From CAYYMX01 sp964473045 (GTDB lineage Bacteria; Pseudomonadota; Alphaproteobacteria; Methylaequorales; Methylaequoraceae): a stretch of DNA of 18,508 nucleotides. The stretch lies in assembly GCA_964473045.1 (NCBI GenBank), contig CAYYMX010000019.1:1-18508 (forward strand). Reading direction: 5' to 3'. The notes under the pieces were generated by a model. It had not been told where the DNA came from, did not search any database, and saw nothing but the letters and a program-made list of their open reading frames with translations. Numbering within the stretch: position 1 is the stretch's first letter; the number at the start of each line of letters is the position of its first letter. Both the position numbers and the translations under genes were made by a program. Positions 1-7,478 of this stretch are shown piece after piece.

Positions 1-540
1 ATGGGTACCAGATTCAAATTTCAATCTTCCAAAAACATCTTTGCCAGAAATATTTAATATCACCTCTTTAACTCCATCATGATCAGTTTCACTAATATCT
101 AATATTTCGCTTTTCCATTTTTGTATCTCAGAATACTTCACGTACATCCTCAATAAATCTGAGGCAAATAATGCAGCTTCTTCGCCTCCTGTACCAGCTC
201 TAATTTCAATAATTGCATTTTTTTCATCAGACTTATCTTTGGGTATCAAAAGAATTTTTATTTCATCTTCTAGAATATTCATTGAAGATATAAGTTTATC
301 TTTTTCTTTTAAAGCTTCGTCTTTCATCTCTACATCATCCGAATTGATTAATTCATCAAGATCTGCTAACTCTTTTTTTTGTTTCAAAAAGTTTTTTATT
401 TTTATAGCTATATGCTTCAATTCTGAATATTCTTTAGACAACTTTGCATATTCTTGATAATTATCACTGGATGAGTTGGATAATTGATTCTGGAGATTAG
501 AAAAATTCTCCAGAATATCTAATAGTTTTTTTTCATTCAT
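1..540 (-). CDS. prfA: Peptide chain release factor 1, N-terminal part (runs off left edge)
   Basis: Release factor 1 recognises UAA and UAG in the ribosomal A site and triggers peptidyl-tRNA hydrolysis. The reverse strand from the ATG at 540 is open to base 1 and gives 180 residues, about half of the usual 355-360. The first ~100 residues form the charged helical domain 1. The family signature RAGTGGEEAALFA lies at about residues 114-126, and the visible part ends in the conserved stretch LKFESGTH. The stop-codon recognition motif and the GGQ loop lie beyond the window, so integrity there cannot be judged. It follows the HemA-like gene with a two-base gap and is surely co-transcribed with it. 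A perfect 10-bp inverted repeat sits in codons 9-18. Confidence 0.96.
   Translation of the reverse strand, partial: MNEKKLLDILENFSNLQNQLSNSSSDNYQEYAKLSKEYSELKHIAIKIKNFLKQKKELADLDELINSDDVEMKDEALKEKDKLISSMNILEDEIKILLIPKDKSDEKNAIIEIRAGTGGEEAALFASDLLRMYVKYSEIQKWKSEILDISETDHDGVKEVILNISGKDVFGRLKFESGTH
487..516 (-). repeat. 10-bp perfect inverted repeat in early prfA coding sequence
   Basis: Arms ATTCTGGAGA (487-496) and TCTCCAGAAT (507-516) are exact reverse complements around a 10-base AT-rich loop. In the prfA mRNA the hairpin would cover nucleotides +25 to +54 after the start codon, near the footprint of an initiating ribosome. A regulatory role is inference only; one such repeat in 18 kb could be chance. 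Confidence 0.35.
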
Positions 541-542
541 AT

Positions 543-1229
543 TTAAGTTTTAAAAGATTCCAAAAAATTAATAATCGCATTAACAACTCTTTTTTCCTTA
601 TGACTATTTATGAATAATCTCAATTTTTTATCAAATAGCGTCATCTGTGCAGAATCTAGATCAAGTTCTTTGTAAAAATATGATAAATATTGATTTAGTT
701 CATCATAAAAAAAGTCTTCCGGAAAGTTAAGATTTAACTCATTTTTGTTGTCAAATTCAGCAAATGAAAAAAATTGTTCTAAGTCATTTAAATCAAATAA
801 AAAACAATTATCAATCTTTGAAATCTTTTGTTCAACATTTCCAGGTATTCCACAATCAACAAAAAGAATAGGTTTTTTTTTTCTAATACCTAATAATTTA
901 TTTATTATTTTTTGATTTATCAATTTTAGATCTGATTTAAAACCTATTAGAATTACGTCATTGTTTTTTATTAACTGTAAAAAACTTTCAGTATTTTTTA
1001 TTATCTTCGAACTCTTATCTAAATATTTGAAGATTGTTCCATCTATCTCTTTATATTCTTTTGGTTTTTTTTTTTTTAAATTTCTTCCAATATTAAATGC
1101 AAGTTTAGAATCACTTAAAACTAACATGTTAACATTTTTTAAATCTCCAAAAATATGAGAACAAATCTTTAGTGCAGCGCTAGCAATTTGATTTGGCTTG
1201 GAAGAAAAAAGAGTTTCACTTAAAGTCAC
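543..1229 (-). CDS. Headless glutamyl-tRNA reductase-like protein (HemA NADPH-binding and C-terminal regions only)
   Basis: This 228-residue protein matches the second half of glutamyl-tRNA reductase. Residues 1-30 resemble the linker and helix before the NADPH domain (SETLFSS...SAALKICSHIFGDL). Residues 119-152 match the conserved strand and turn usually written PxxxxDIAVPRDxxPxVxxLxNxYLYDxDDL; here it is PILFVDCGIPGNVEQ followed by DNCFLFDLNDL. The remainder is plausibly a shortened dimerisation helix. The whole N-terminal domain with the catalytic Cys and tRNA contacts (about 150 residues) is absent. The start is a GTG nine bases after the hisS stop, so no room exists for it. The dinucleotide-binding glycine loop (GAGE in E. 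coli) is replaced by LSDSKLAF at 37-44. It therefore cannot be a normal GluTR. A structural, regulatory or decaying role are all open; function unknown. Confidence 0.75.
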   Translation of the reverse strand: MTLSETLFSSKPNQIASAALKICSHIFGDLKNVNMLVLSDSKLAFNIGRNLKKKKPKEYKEIDGTIFKYLDKSSKIIKNTESFLQLIKNNDVILIGFKSDLKLINQKIINKLLGIRKKKPILFVDCGIPGNVEQKISKIDNCFLFDLNDLEQFFSFAEFDNKNELNLNFPEDFFYDELNQYLSYFYKELDLDSAQMTLFDKKLRLFINSHKEKRVVNAIINFLESFKT

Positions 1230-1238
1230 AACTAATCT

Positions 1239-2495
1239 TTATTTGCTAATTATTTTTGATATAAACTTTTGTATGTCATTAATGGGAAAGGTTTCTTGTT
1301 TACCAGAATTAAAATCTTTCCATATCAACTTTTCATCTTTCCATTCATCTTCACCTAAAATTATACAACCAATAGAACCTATTTTATTAGCCTTGCTTAG
1401 TTTTTTTTTCAAATTTCCAGAATTAATAAAATTAATAGAGAGTAAATTAGTAATATTTAGTTTTTTAATTATTATTAAAAGTTCATCATTTAACAAATCA
1501 GAGGTTGAAAAAAAACTTATTGTCTTCTTATCTTTTTCTTTAATTCTTCCTGTTATTAAAATAATTCTCTCAATTCCTGCAGCCCAACCAACACCACCAA
1601 CATTATTCCCTCCAAGCGACTTAACTAATCCATCATACCTTCCTCCAGCTAAAATAGCATTTTGGCTTTTTTCATCACTTGTAACATACTCAAATGCAGT
1701 ATGATTATAATAATCAAGACCTCTTACAAGTTTTGGATTTATTATAAAATTAATTTTTAATTTTTTTAATGTTTCAGTAAGACTAGAAAAAAAAGATTTG
1801 GATTGATCATTCAAGCTTTCATCAATTCTTGGAGCATGTATAATGATATCAAGATCATCAGGGTTTTTAGAATCAAGTATTCTTAATGGGTTAGTTTTTA
1901 ATCGTTTTCTACTTTCATCTGATAAATTATTTTTTCTATCACTAAAATAAGTCTTCAGCACATTTAAATAATTTTTCCTTGATGGAAAATCACCTAGAGT
2001 ATTGATCTGAAGATTAACTTTTTTTCTTATATTTAAAGTTTCAAAAAATTTTTCTGCTAAAAGTATTATTTCAACATCATTTAAAAAGTTTGAATTATCA
2101 AAAAACTCCACCCCAATTTGATGAAATTGTCTTAGCCTCCCTAACTGTGGCCTTTCTCTTCTAAACATTGGCCCACAGTAAAAAAATTTTTGGAGTTGCT
2201 TTTCCTGAAGTGAGTTTGTAATTAAAGCCCTCGCAATTGCAGCAGTTCCTTCTGGCCTCAAAACTATTGGATCTCCTCCTTGATCAGTAAAACTATACAT
2301 TTCTTTTGAAACTACATCGGATGATACACCTAAAGATTTTGTAAAGATTGAAGCATGCTCTATTATTGGTGTTGAAATTTTTGAACAACAAAAAAATTCA
2401 CATGTCCTTGAAAAGGTCTCAACAATATTTTCATGGTTTGAGAGATCATCTCCAAGCAAATCTTTAGTTCCTTTTACTGTAGAAATTTTTTGCAA
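1239..2495 (-). CDS. hisS: Histidine--tRNA ligase
   Basis: Class II aminoacyl-tRNA synthetase that charges tRNA-His with histidine in the cytoplasm. The 418-residue product begins QKISTVKGTKDLLG, the family's usual N-terminus. Motif 2 is seen around CGPMFRRERPQLGRLRQFHQ. The histidine-specific blocks LVRGLDYYNHTAFEY and AGGRYDGLV are present, followed by motif 3 (GVGWAAGIERI) and a C-terminal anticodon-binding domain. The start is TTG at 2495, seven bases after ispG; no in-frame ATG is available upstream and the length fits the family. It is part of the lysC-to-prfA operon. The rodZ-ispG-hisS order is familiar from many proteobacteria. Confidence 0.97.
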   Translation of the reverse strand: MQKISTVKGTKDLLGDDLSNHENIVETFSRTCEFFCCSKISTPIIEHASIFTKSLGVSSDVVSKEMYSFTDQGGDPIVLRPEGTAAIARALITNSLQEKQLQKFFYCGPMFRRERPQLGRLRQFHQIGVEFFDNSNFLNDVEIILLAEKFFETLNIRKKVNLQINTLGDFPSRKNYLNVLKTYFSDRKNNLSDESRKRLKTNPLRILDSKNPDDLDIIIHAPRIDESLNDQSKSFFSSLTETLKKLKINFIINPKLVRGLDYYNHTAFEYVTSDEKSQNAILAGGRYDGLVKSLGGNNVGGVGWAAGIERIILITGRIKEKDKKTISFFSTSDLLNDELLIIIKKLNITNLLSINFINSGNLKKKLSKANKIGSIGCIILGEDEWKDEKLIWKDFNSGKQETFPINDIQKFISKIISK

Positions 2496-2502
2496 ATCTA
2501 TA

Positions 2503-3612
2503 CTAACTAGCTTTTTTATTTTTTTTTAACAATTCTGATTGTTTATTCTCACATAATTCGACCAAGTGATCAATCATATCTCCATCCCTAAGAACATGGT
2601 GTTTTTCTCCATTCAGATAAATCTGATGTCCACTCTTACCCCCCGTTAAACCAATATCTGTTTCTTTTGCTTCACCAGGACCATTTACAACACAACCTAT
2701 AACAGATAAAGTCATTGGGGTAGTAATATGCTCTAATCTTTTTTCTAATTCTTCAACATTTTTTACCACGTTAAAGTTTTGACGTGCACATGATGGACAT
2801 GAAATTACATTTACCCCACGATGACGTAAATTTAATGATTTAAGTATATTAAACCCAACTTTTATTTCTTCTACTGGATTAGCAGACAGCGAAACTCTTA
2901 TGGTATCTCCAATACCTGCCCAAAGCAAAGATCCCAACCCAATTGATGATTTTATAGTTCCTGAAATCATTCCTCCAGCTTCAGTTATTCCAAGATGAAT
3001 TGGGTAGTTACAAACTTCAGAAACACCGTAATATGCAGCAACAGCTAAAAAAACATCAGAGGCCTTGCAACTAATTTTGAAATTATAAAAATCATTATCC
3101 TCAAGAATCTTAATATGCTTCATTGCAGATTCAACCATTGCATCAGGGCAAGGTTCACCATATTTTTCTAGCAAATCCTTTTCCAAACTTCCAGCATTTA
3201 CCCCAATCCTCATTGAACAATTGAAGTCTTTAGCTGCCTTAATAACTTCCTTAACCCTATTCTCATTGCCAATATTTCCAGGATTAATTCTAAGACAGGC
3301 TGCTCCATTCTCAGCAGCTTCTATTGCTCGTTTATAGTGAAAGTGAATATCAGCTATAATTGGTGTATTTACCTCTTTAACAATCTTTTTGAGAGATTGG
3401 GTTGATTCTTCATCTGGACACGAGACACGAACCAAATCAGCACCAGCTTTTTCCAACTCTATAATTTGATTAATAGTTGCCTTAACATCAGTAGTTAACG
3501 TATTGGTCATGGATTGCACTGAAATAGGGGAGTTTCCACCAATTTCAACATTCCCAACGTTAATTATTCTTGTCTTCTTTCTAATTATATCTCGCCAGGG
3601 TCTTACACTCAT
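2503..3612 (-). CDS. ispG: 4-hydroxy-3-methylbut-2-enyl diphosphate synthase (flavodoxin/ferredoxin)
   Basis: IspG (GcpE) is the [4Fe-4S] enzyme that converts MEcPP to HMBPP in the non-mevalonate isoprenoid pathway. The 369-residue product has the N-terminal TIM barrel beginning near V22 (NVEIGG, SVQSMTNT), with ADIHFHYKRA around residues 87-96. The C-terminal iron-sulfur domain holds the cluster ligands C272, C275 and C307 plus E314 in SCPSCARQNF and GCVVNGPGEA. It is the short bacterial type without the plant insertion. The ATG start is eight bases beyond the RodZ-like stop. The last residues are a lysine-rich tail ending AS. Isoprenoids from it would feed the ubiquinone made with UbiG across the divergent junction, although no direct coupling is visible. 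Confidence 0.98.
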   Translation of the reverse strand: MSVRPWRDIIRKKTRIINVGNVEIGGNSPISVQSMTNTLTTDVKATINQIIELEKAGADLVRVSCPDEESTQSLKKIVKEVNTPIIADIHFHYKRAIEAAENGAACLRINPGNIGNENRVKEVIKAAKDFNCSMRIGVNAGSLEKDLLEKYGEPCPDAMVESAMKHIKILEDNDFYNFKISCKASDVFLAVAAYYGVSEVCNYPIHLGITEAGGMISGTIKSSIGLGSLLWAGIGDTIRVSLSANPVEEIKVGFNILKSLNLRHRGVNVISCPSCARQNFNVVKNVEELEKRLEHITTPMTLSVIGCVVNGPGEAKETDIGLTGGKSGHQIYLNGEKHHVLRDGDMIDHLVELCENKQSELLKKNKKAS

Positions 3613-3619
3613 TTTTTAT

Positions 3620-4459
3620 CTAATAGCTTTTTTTTTTAAGTTCCTCAAGTAATGTTGATAAAAGAATTTTTTTTTTAACTTCGCCTGATTGACCAATTTT
3701 CTTTAAAACCCTTCCATTAAATAATATCTTAAAACCACCTAAATTTCCTGTATCAATAACATAATCAGAATTTTTTTCATCTACTTTAAGAAATAAACTC
3801 TCATTATTAAATAATCCAGATTGGTGTAGTACATTGTTTTGGTCAAAGATTTGTATCCATGTTTCTTCAAAAAATGCAAGCTCAACTGTTTTTTCATTAA
3901 GGTTTAAATAATCATTAGAAATACCAGTTATATCTTCATCTGGATTATGCATTAAATCTTGGTATTTTTTTTGCAAATCCATAACATTATTTTCAGAATA
4001 CTCATTTAAAAGATTTTTATCTAAATTTTTTTTATTTTCATTGTTCTCAGATTTTAGATTTGTATTCATTTCATTTTCTTTAGTAGTAAAAACAAACATT
4101 GCAATTGCTAATACACACGCAAAAGTCATAAAATAAATTAGCAACTTGCTTGGCAGCGGATTCTTCAGAACATTAATTCCACTAGTGTTTTTTTTATTTA
4201 AAATTTTATCGATATTTTTTAATTCAACTAAAATATCAATGTTCAAAAATTTTGCATAGGATTTTAGATAACCCCTAATATATACTCCTTCAGGAATATT
4301 TTCAAAGTCTCCATCTTCAATCTTCTTAAGATAAAATAAATTTATTTTAAGTTTCTTTGAAATTGGACTTATTTTTCTTTTTGAACTCTTTCTAGCTTGG
4401 GATATTTTTTCACCTATTTGTGAATATAGCTCGTTTATTTCCTTTGAATTATTTAACAT
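3620..4459 (-). CDS. rodZ: RodZ-like membrane-anchored helix-turn-helix protein
   Basis: The 279-residue product has the RodZ architecture. Residues ~14-75 form an Xre-like helix-turn-helix with the typical YLKKIEDGDFENIPEGVYIRGYL segment (split here as YLKKIEDG and GVYIRGYL). A lysine-rich linker leads to one membrane segment at about 106-125 (LLIYFMTFACVLAIAMFVFT). A polar linker follows, and then a C-terminal beta domain (DUF4115-like, ~190-275) containing ETWIQIFD and GNLGGFKILFNGR. In the family RodZ links MreB filaments to the inner membrane and shapes the cell. The gene lies directly before ispG, as in many proteobacteria. Whether this organism has MreB cannot be seen here. The 3' end contains two 10-base T runs (A runs in the mRNA). 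Confidence 0.85.
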   Translation of the reverse strand: MLNNSKEINELYSQIGEKISQARKSSKRKISPISKKLKINLFYLKKIEDGDFENIPEGVYIRGYLKSYAKFLNIDILVELKNIDKILNKKNTSGINVLKNPLPSKLLIYFMTFACVLAIAMFVFTTKENEMNTNLKSENNENKKNLDKNLLNEYSENNVMDLQKKYQDLMHNPDEDITGISNDYLNLNEKTVELAFFEETWIQIFDQNNVLHQSGLFNNESLFLKVDEKNSDYVIDTGNLGGFKILFNGRVLKKIGQSGEVKKKILLSTLLEELKKKSY

Positions 4460-4462
4460 TTT

Positions 4463-5470
4463 TTAATTTTTTTCTTTTAATAATTGATTATTAGCCTGAG
4501 TGACTAATTTATCAAATATTTCGTGAACACTTTCGATTTTTCTTACCATACTTACACTTTGGCCAGCCATTAAGGAGCCATTTACTATATCACCATTTAT
4601 TGCTGCATCTTTCAAAGATCCAGCCCAGAAATGTTCAATTTTTAATTGGGCATCTTTAATAGTAATTTTTTGTTCATTTAAAAGTTTTATTATTTTTTTT
4701 TGTTCTTCAAAAAACTCTTTTGTTGCATTATTTTCTATAGCTCTAACAGGTATTATTGGAAATCTATCGTCCAACCTAGCAGATACTTGGGCATTTCTTG
4801 CTTCAGATTTTATAAAAACTTCCTTAAAATTTGCATGGGCTACAGATTCATTAGCACAAACAAACCTAGTACCTATTTGACATCCAGAAGCTCCAAGCTG
4901 CAAAAACTTAACAATTATCTCACCCCTACCAATACCACCAGCCACGAATATTGGAACTTCACTTATTTCTGGTAAAATTTCCTGGACTAATACATTTATT
5001 GAAACTGGGCCAATATGGCCTCCAGCCTCACTTCCTTCTAAAATTAACGCATCAATACCGTATACAATCATTTTTTTTGCAATTGACAATGTAGTGGCAA
5101 AGCAAACTGCTTTGATTCCAGATTTTTTTAACATTTCTATTTGTCTTTTTTTAGGAAACCCACCTGCAAAAACAACTAATTTTACCTTTAATTTTATACA
5201 AGAATTTATTAAATCATTAATTTCTGGATGAAGAAGTATAAGGTTTACTCCAAATGGATTATTTGTTTTTTTTCTTGTTTCTAAAATTTCTAATTCCAAT
5301 AAACTTGAAGACATAGAACCACAAGCTAAAATTCCAAACCCCCCGGCATTAGAAATTGCAGAAACTAGGTTTCTTTCTGACAACCAAGTCATTGCTCCTC
5401 CTAATATTGGGTATCTAGCACCCAAAAAATCTGAACCTCTTTTAAATAAATAGGTTAATTCATCAATCAT
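4463..5470 (-). CDS. Nitronate monooxygenase / FabK-like FMN flavoprotein
   Basis: A 335-residue FMN-dependent TIM-barrel protein of the 2-nitropropane dioxygenase superfamily. It starts with the family pattern RYPILGGAMTWLS and continues with AISNAGGFGIL at 38-48. H152 in EGSEAGGHIGP is the conserved active-site histidine. The phosphate-binding segment FVAGGIG and the block LGASGCQIGTRFV complete the FMN site. Members either oxidise alkyl nitronates (detoxification) or, as FabK, reduce enoyl-ACP in fatty-acid synthesis. The EGSEAGGHIGP form and the LMAGQSVSM tail occur in both groups, so I do not choose. It sits between lysC and rodZ with 14- and 3-base spacers, but that context does not reveal the substrate. 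Confidence 0.9.
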   Translation of the reverse strand: MIDELTYLFKRGSDFLGARYPILGGAMTWLSERNLVSAISNAGGFGILACGSMSSSLLELEILETRKKTNNPFGVNLILLHPEINDLINSCIKLKVKLVVFAGGFPKKRQIEMLKKSGIKAVCFATTLSIAKKMIVYGIDALILEGSEAGGHIGPVSINVLVQEILPEISEVPIFVAGGIGRGEIIVKFLQLGASGCQIGTRFVCANESVAHANFKEVFIKSEARNAQVSARLDDRFPIIPVRAIENNATKEFFEEQKKIIKLLNEQKITIKDAQLKIEHFWAGSLKDAAINGDIVNGSLMAGQSVSMVRKIESVHEIFDKLVTQANNQLLKEKN

Positions 5471-5484
5471 ACAAAAAAATTAAA

Positions 5485-6699
5485 TTAACTTTCAAGTTTA
5501 TATGTTTTGTGCAAAGCATTAAGCGCAATCTTTTTCTTACCAGCTGGAATTAAAACACTTATCTTTATCTCTGAAGTTGAAATAACTTGAATGTTAATAT
5601 TTTTCTTTGCTAGTGTCTCAAACATTTTTTGAGCTACTCCAACATTACTTTTCATTCCAACACCAATAATAGAAACTTTACAGATATTTTTGTCCAAGTG
5701 TAAATTTTTGTAATTTATCTTTGAATTTTTTAGAACTTTTACGGCCTCTAAATAATCATCTTTATTAACTGTAAAAGTTATACTTGCAAATTTTCCATCA
5801 TCAGTCACATTTTGCACTATCATATCAACATTAACGTTAACAGTTGCTAAAAGTCCAAAAATCTTTGCAGCTATACCTGGTTTGTCAGGGATCCCTTTGA
5901 TTGTAATCTTAGCATCATTATCTGAAGATGATATTCCCGTAACAACTTCTTTTTCCATTTTATTTTCTTCTTTTATTACCATTGTGCCAGACTTATTAAC
6001 AAATGAACTTCTAACATGAATTTTGATACCATATTTCATAGCTAATTCAACTGATCTTGGATGCAGAACCTTAGATCCTAACGATGACATTTCTAAAATT
6101 TCTTCATAAGTTATTAAGTTTATCTTTTTAGCTTTCTTAACACTTCTAGGATCAGATGTGTAAATTCCATCTACATCGGTAAAGATTTGGCATTCTTTTG
6201 CTTTCAAAGCAGCCGAAATTGCAATAGCACTAGTATCTGAACCACCTCTTCCTAAAGTTGTTATTCTGCTTTTTTCATCTACACCTTGAAAACCTGCCAC
6301 AACAAGAACATCATAACTTTTCAAAAGTTTGTTTAACATTGTTGAATTAATTTTTCTTATCCTAGCCTTACCAAACAAAGAGTCAGTAACTATGGGGATT
6401 TGCCATCCCAGCAAAGATCTAGCTTTAATTTTTTTTTTTATTAGAAAAGAACTAATCATAGCAGATGAATATTGCTCACCAGTTGAGAGGACCACATCAT
6501 ATTCAGCACTTCCAAAAGGGGCGCCAGATTCTTTATATTGATTGACAAGTCTATTAGTAACTCCACTCATTGCAGAAACTACTATAACTATTTTTGATTT
6601 TTTAGTAGTAACAATCTTCTTTACAAGTTTTGCAATCTTCTCTATTCTTTCCAGATTAGAAACTGATGTCCCTCCAAATTTCATTACTGTTATTGACAT
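5485..6699 (-). CDS. lysC: Aspartate kinase
   Basis: Phosphorylates aspartate to 4-phospho-aspartate, the first step toward lysine, diaminopimelate, methionine and threonine. The 404-residue protein has the N-terminal kinase domain beginning MKFGGTSV, with FTDVDGIYTSDPR and LGRGGSDTSAIAI in the nucleotide/substrate region. Two ACT domains follow at about 262-340 and 344-404 (KGIPDKPGIAAKIFGLLA and GVGMKSNVGVAQKMFETLA), the usual site of feedback control by lysine and/or threonine. Length is normal for the monofunctional form. It is the first gene of the leftward operon, divergent from ubiG across 56 bases, a classic alphaproteobacterial arrangement. An 11-base T run at 6429-6439 encodes KKK in FLIKKKIKAR. 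Confidence 0.98.
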   Translation of the reverse strand: MSITVMKFGGTSVSNLERIEKIAKLVKKIVTTKKSKIVIVVSAMSGVTNRLVNQYKESGAPFGSAEYDVVLSTGEQYSSAMISSFLIKKKIKARSLLGWQIPIVTDSLFGKARIRKINSTMLNKLLKSYDVLVVAGFQGVDEKSRITTLGRGGSDTSAIAISAALKAKECQIFTDVDGIYTSDPRSVKKAKKINLITYEEILEMSSLGSKVLHPRSVELAMKYGIKIHVRSSFVNKSGTMVIKEENKMEKEVVTGISSSDNDAKITIKGIPDKPGIAAKIFGLLATVNVNVDMIVQNVTDDGKFASITFTVNKDDYLEAVKVLKNSKINYKNLHLDKNICKVSIIGVGMKSNVGVAQKMFETLAKKNINIQVISTSEIKISVLIPAGKKKIALNALHKTYKLES

Positions 6700-6755
6700 A
6701 TTAAAACTTTTTAACTAATAAAATTTTAAATATATCCATATGTAAAGATATTGTT
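6700..6755. promoter_or_regulatory. Divergent lysC/ubiG intergenic region
   Basis: The 56-base spacer must carry promoter and leader for both lysC (leftward) and ubiG (rightward). It is almost pure A+T, for example AAAATTTTAAATATAT, so many hexamers resemble a -10 box and I cannot single one out. No strong Shine-Dalgarno sequence is visible before either start codon. The call rests on gene orientation only. Confidence 0.5.
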
Positions 6756-7478
6756 ATGAAAAGCAAGAAAATTACTGGAATAAAAAACGAAAAAAAAAAT
6801 GTTTTTTCTCAATTTTCTGATGATTGGTGGAATCCAGATGGCCAATTTGAAGCATTACACTCTTTTAATAATATTAGAATAAAGTTTATATTAAACTCGC
6901 TTAGAGCACACTCTATTAATTTTAGAAAAAACATACGTATTCTTGATATAGGTTGTGGTGGAGGAATCTTAACCGAACCACTTGCTCGAATGGGTGCTGA
7001 TGTAGTTGGTATTGACTCTAATAAAAAAGCAATTGAAACAGCCAAGAATCACTCAAAAAAAAACAACCTTAAAATAAAGTATTACAAAACAAACATTATT
7101 AACTTTAAACAAAAAGAAAAGTTTGACCTTATAACTTGTATGGAAGTAATTGAACATCTCAGTGATGTTGAATCTTTCTTAGAAAAACTGAAATCTCACC
7201 TTGTAGATGGTGGAGTTTTTTGTGGTTCAACCATTAATAAAACTTTAAGTTCCTACTTTTTAGGAATAATTGTAGCAGAATCTCTTTTGAGATTAGTCCC
7301 CAAAAATACTCATCAGTGGAGAATGTTTTTAAAACCAAATAAGCTAAAAAAAATTTTATTTTTAAACAATTTTAAACTTTTTCAATGTAATGGTGTTACA
7401 TATAACCCCATAAGCAAAAACTGGAGGTATATTAGTAATACTAATGTTAATTATCTTTTTTCCGCATTATATAAATGA
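6756..7478 (+). CDS. ubiG: Ubiquinone biosynthesis O-methyltransferase UbiG
   Basis: SAM-dependent enzyme carrying out both O-methylations of the ubiquinone ring. The 240-residue protein has the typical N-terminal WWNPDGQFEALHSFNNIRI block, which identifies UbiG/Coq3. It is followed by SAM motif I ILDIGCGGG at about 62-70, the acidic ribose-binding residue in VGIDSN, and ITCMEVIEHLSD. The later segment STINKTLSSYFLGIIVAE and the THQWRMFLKP block are also characteristic; the latter is in the membrane-associating part of the family. The ATG at 6756 gives the usual length. It ends in an ATGA overlap with a second small methyltransferase. A 10-base A run near the start encodes lysines. Confidence 0.97.
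   Translation: MKSKKITGIKNEKKNVFSQFSDDWWNPDGQFEALHSFNNIRIKFILNSLRAHSINFRKNIRILDIGCGGGILTEPLARMGADVVGIDSNKKAIETAKNHSKKNNLKIKYYKTNIINFKQKEKFDLITCMEVIEHLSDVESFLEKLKSHLVDGGVFCGSTINKTLSSYFLGIIVAESLLRLVPKNTHQWRMFLKPNKLKKILFLNNFKLFQCNGVTYNPISKNWRYISNTNVNYLFSALYK

Noticed and set aside
961..1704. Plus-strand open frames opposite the HemA-like and hisS genes
   Set aside because: They are rich in Phe, Ser and Lys, as expected from antisense of AT-rich coding sequence, and the minus strand carries clear families here.
4700..4975. Plus-strand open frame of 91 codons within the nitronate monooxygenase gene
   Set aside because: It lies fully antisense to conserved FMN-binding sequence and has no recognisable motif.
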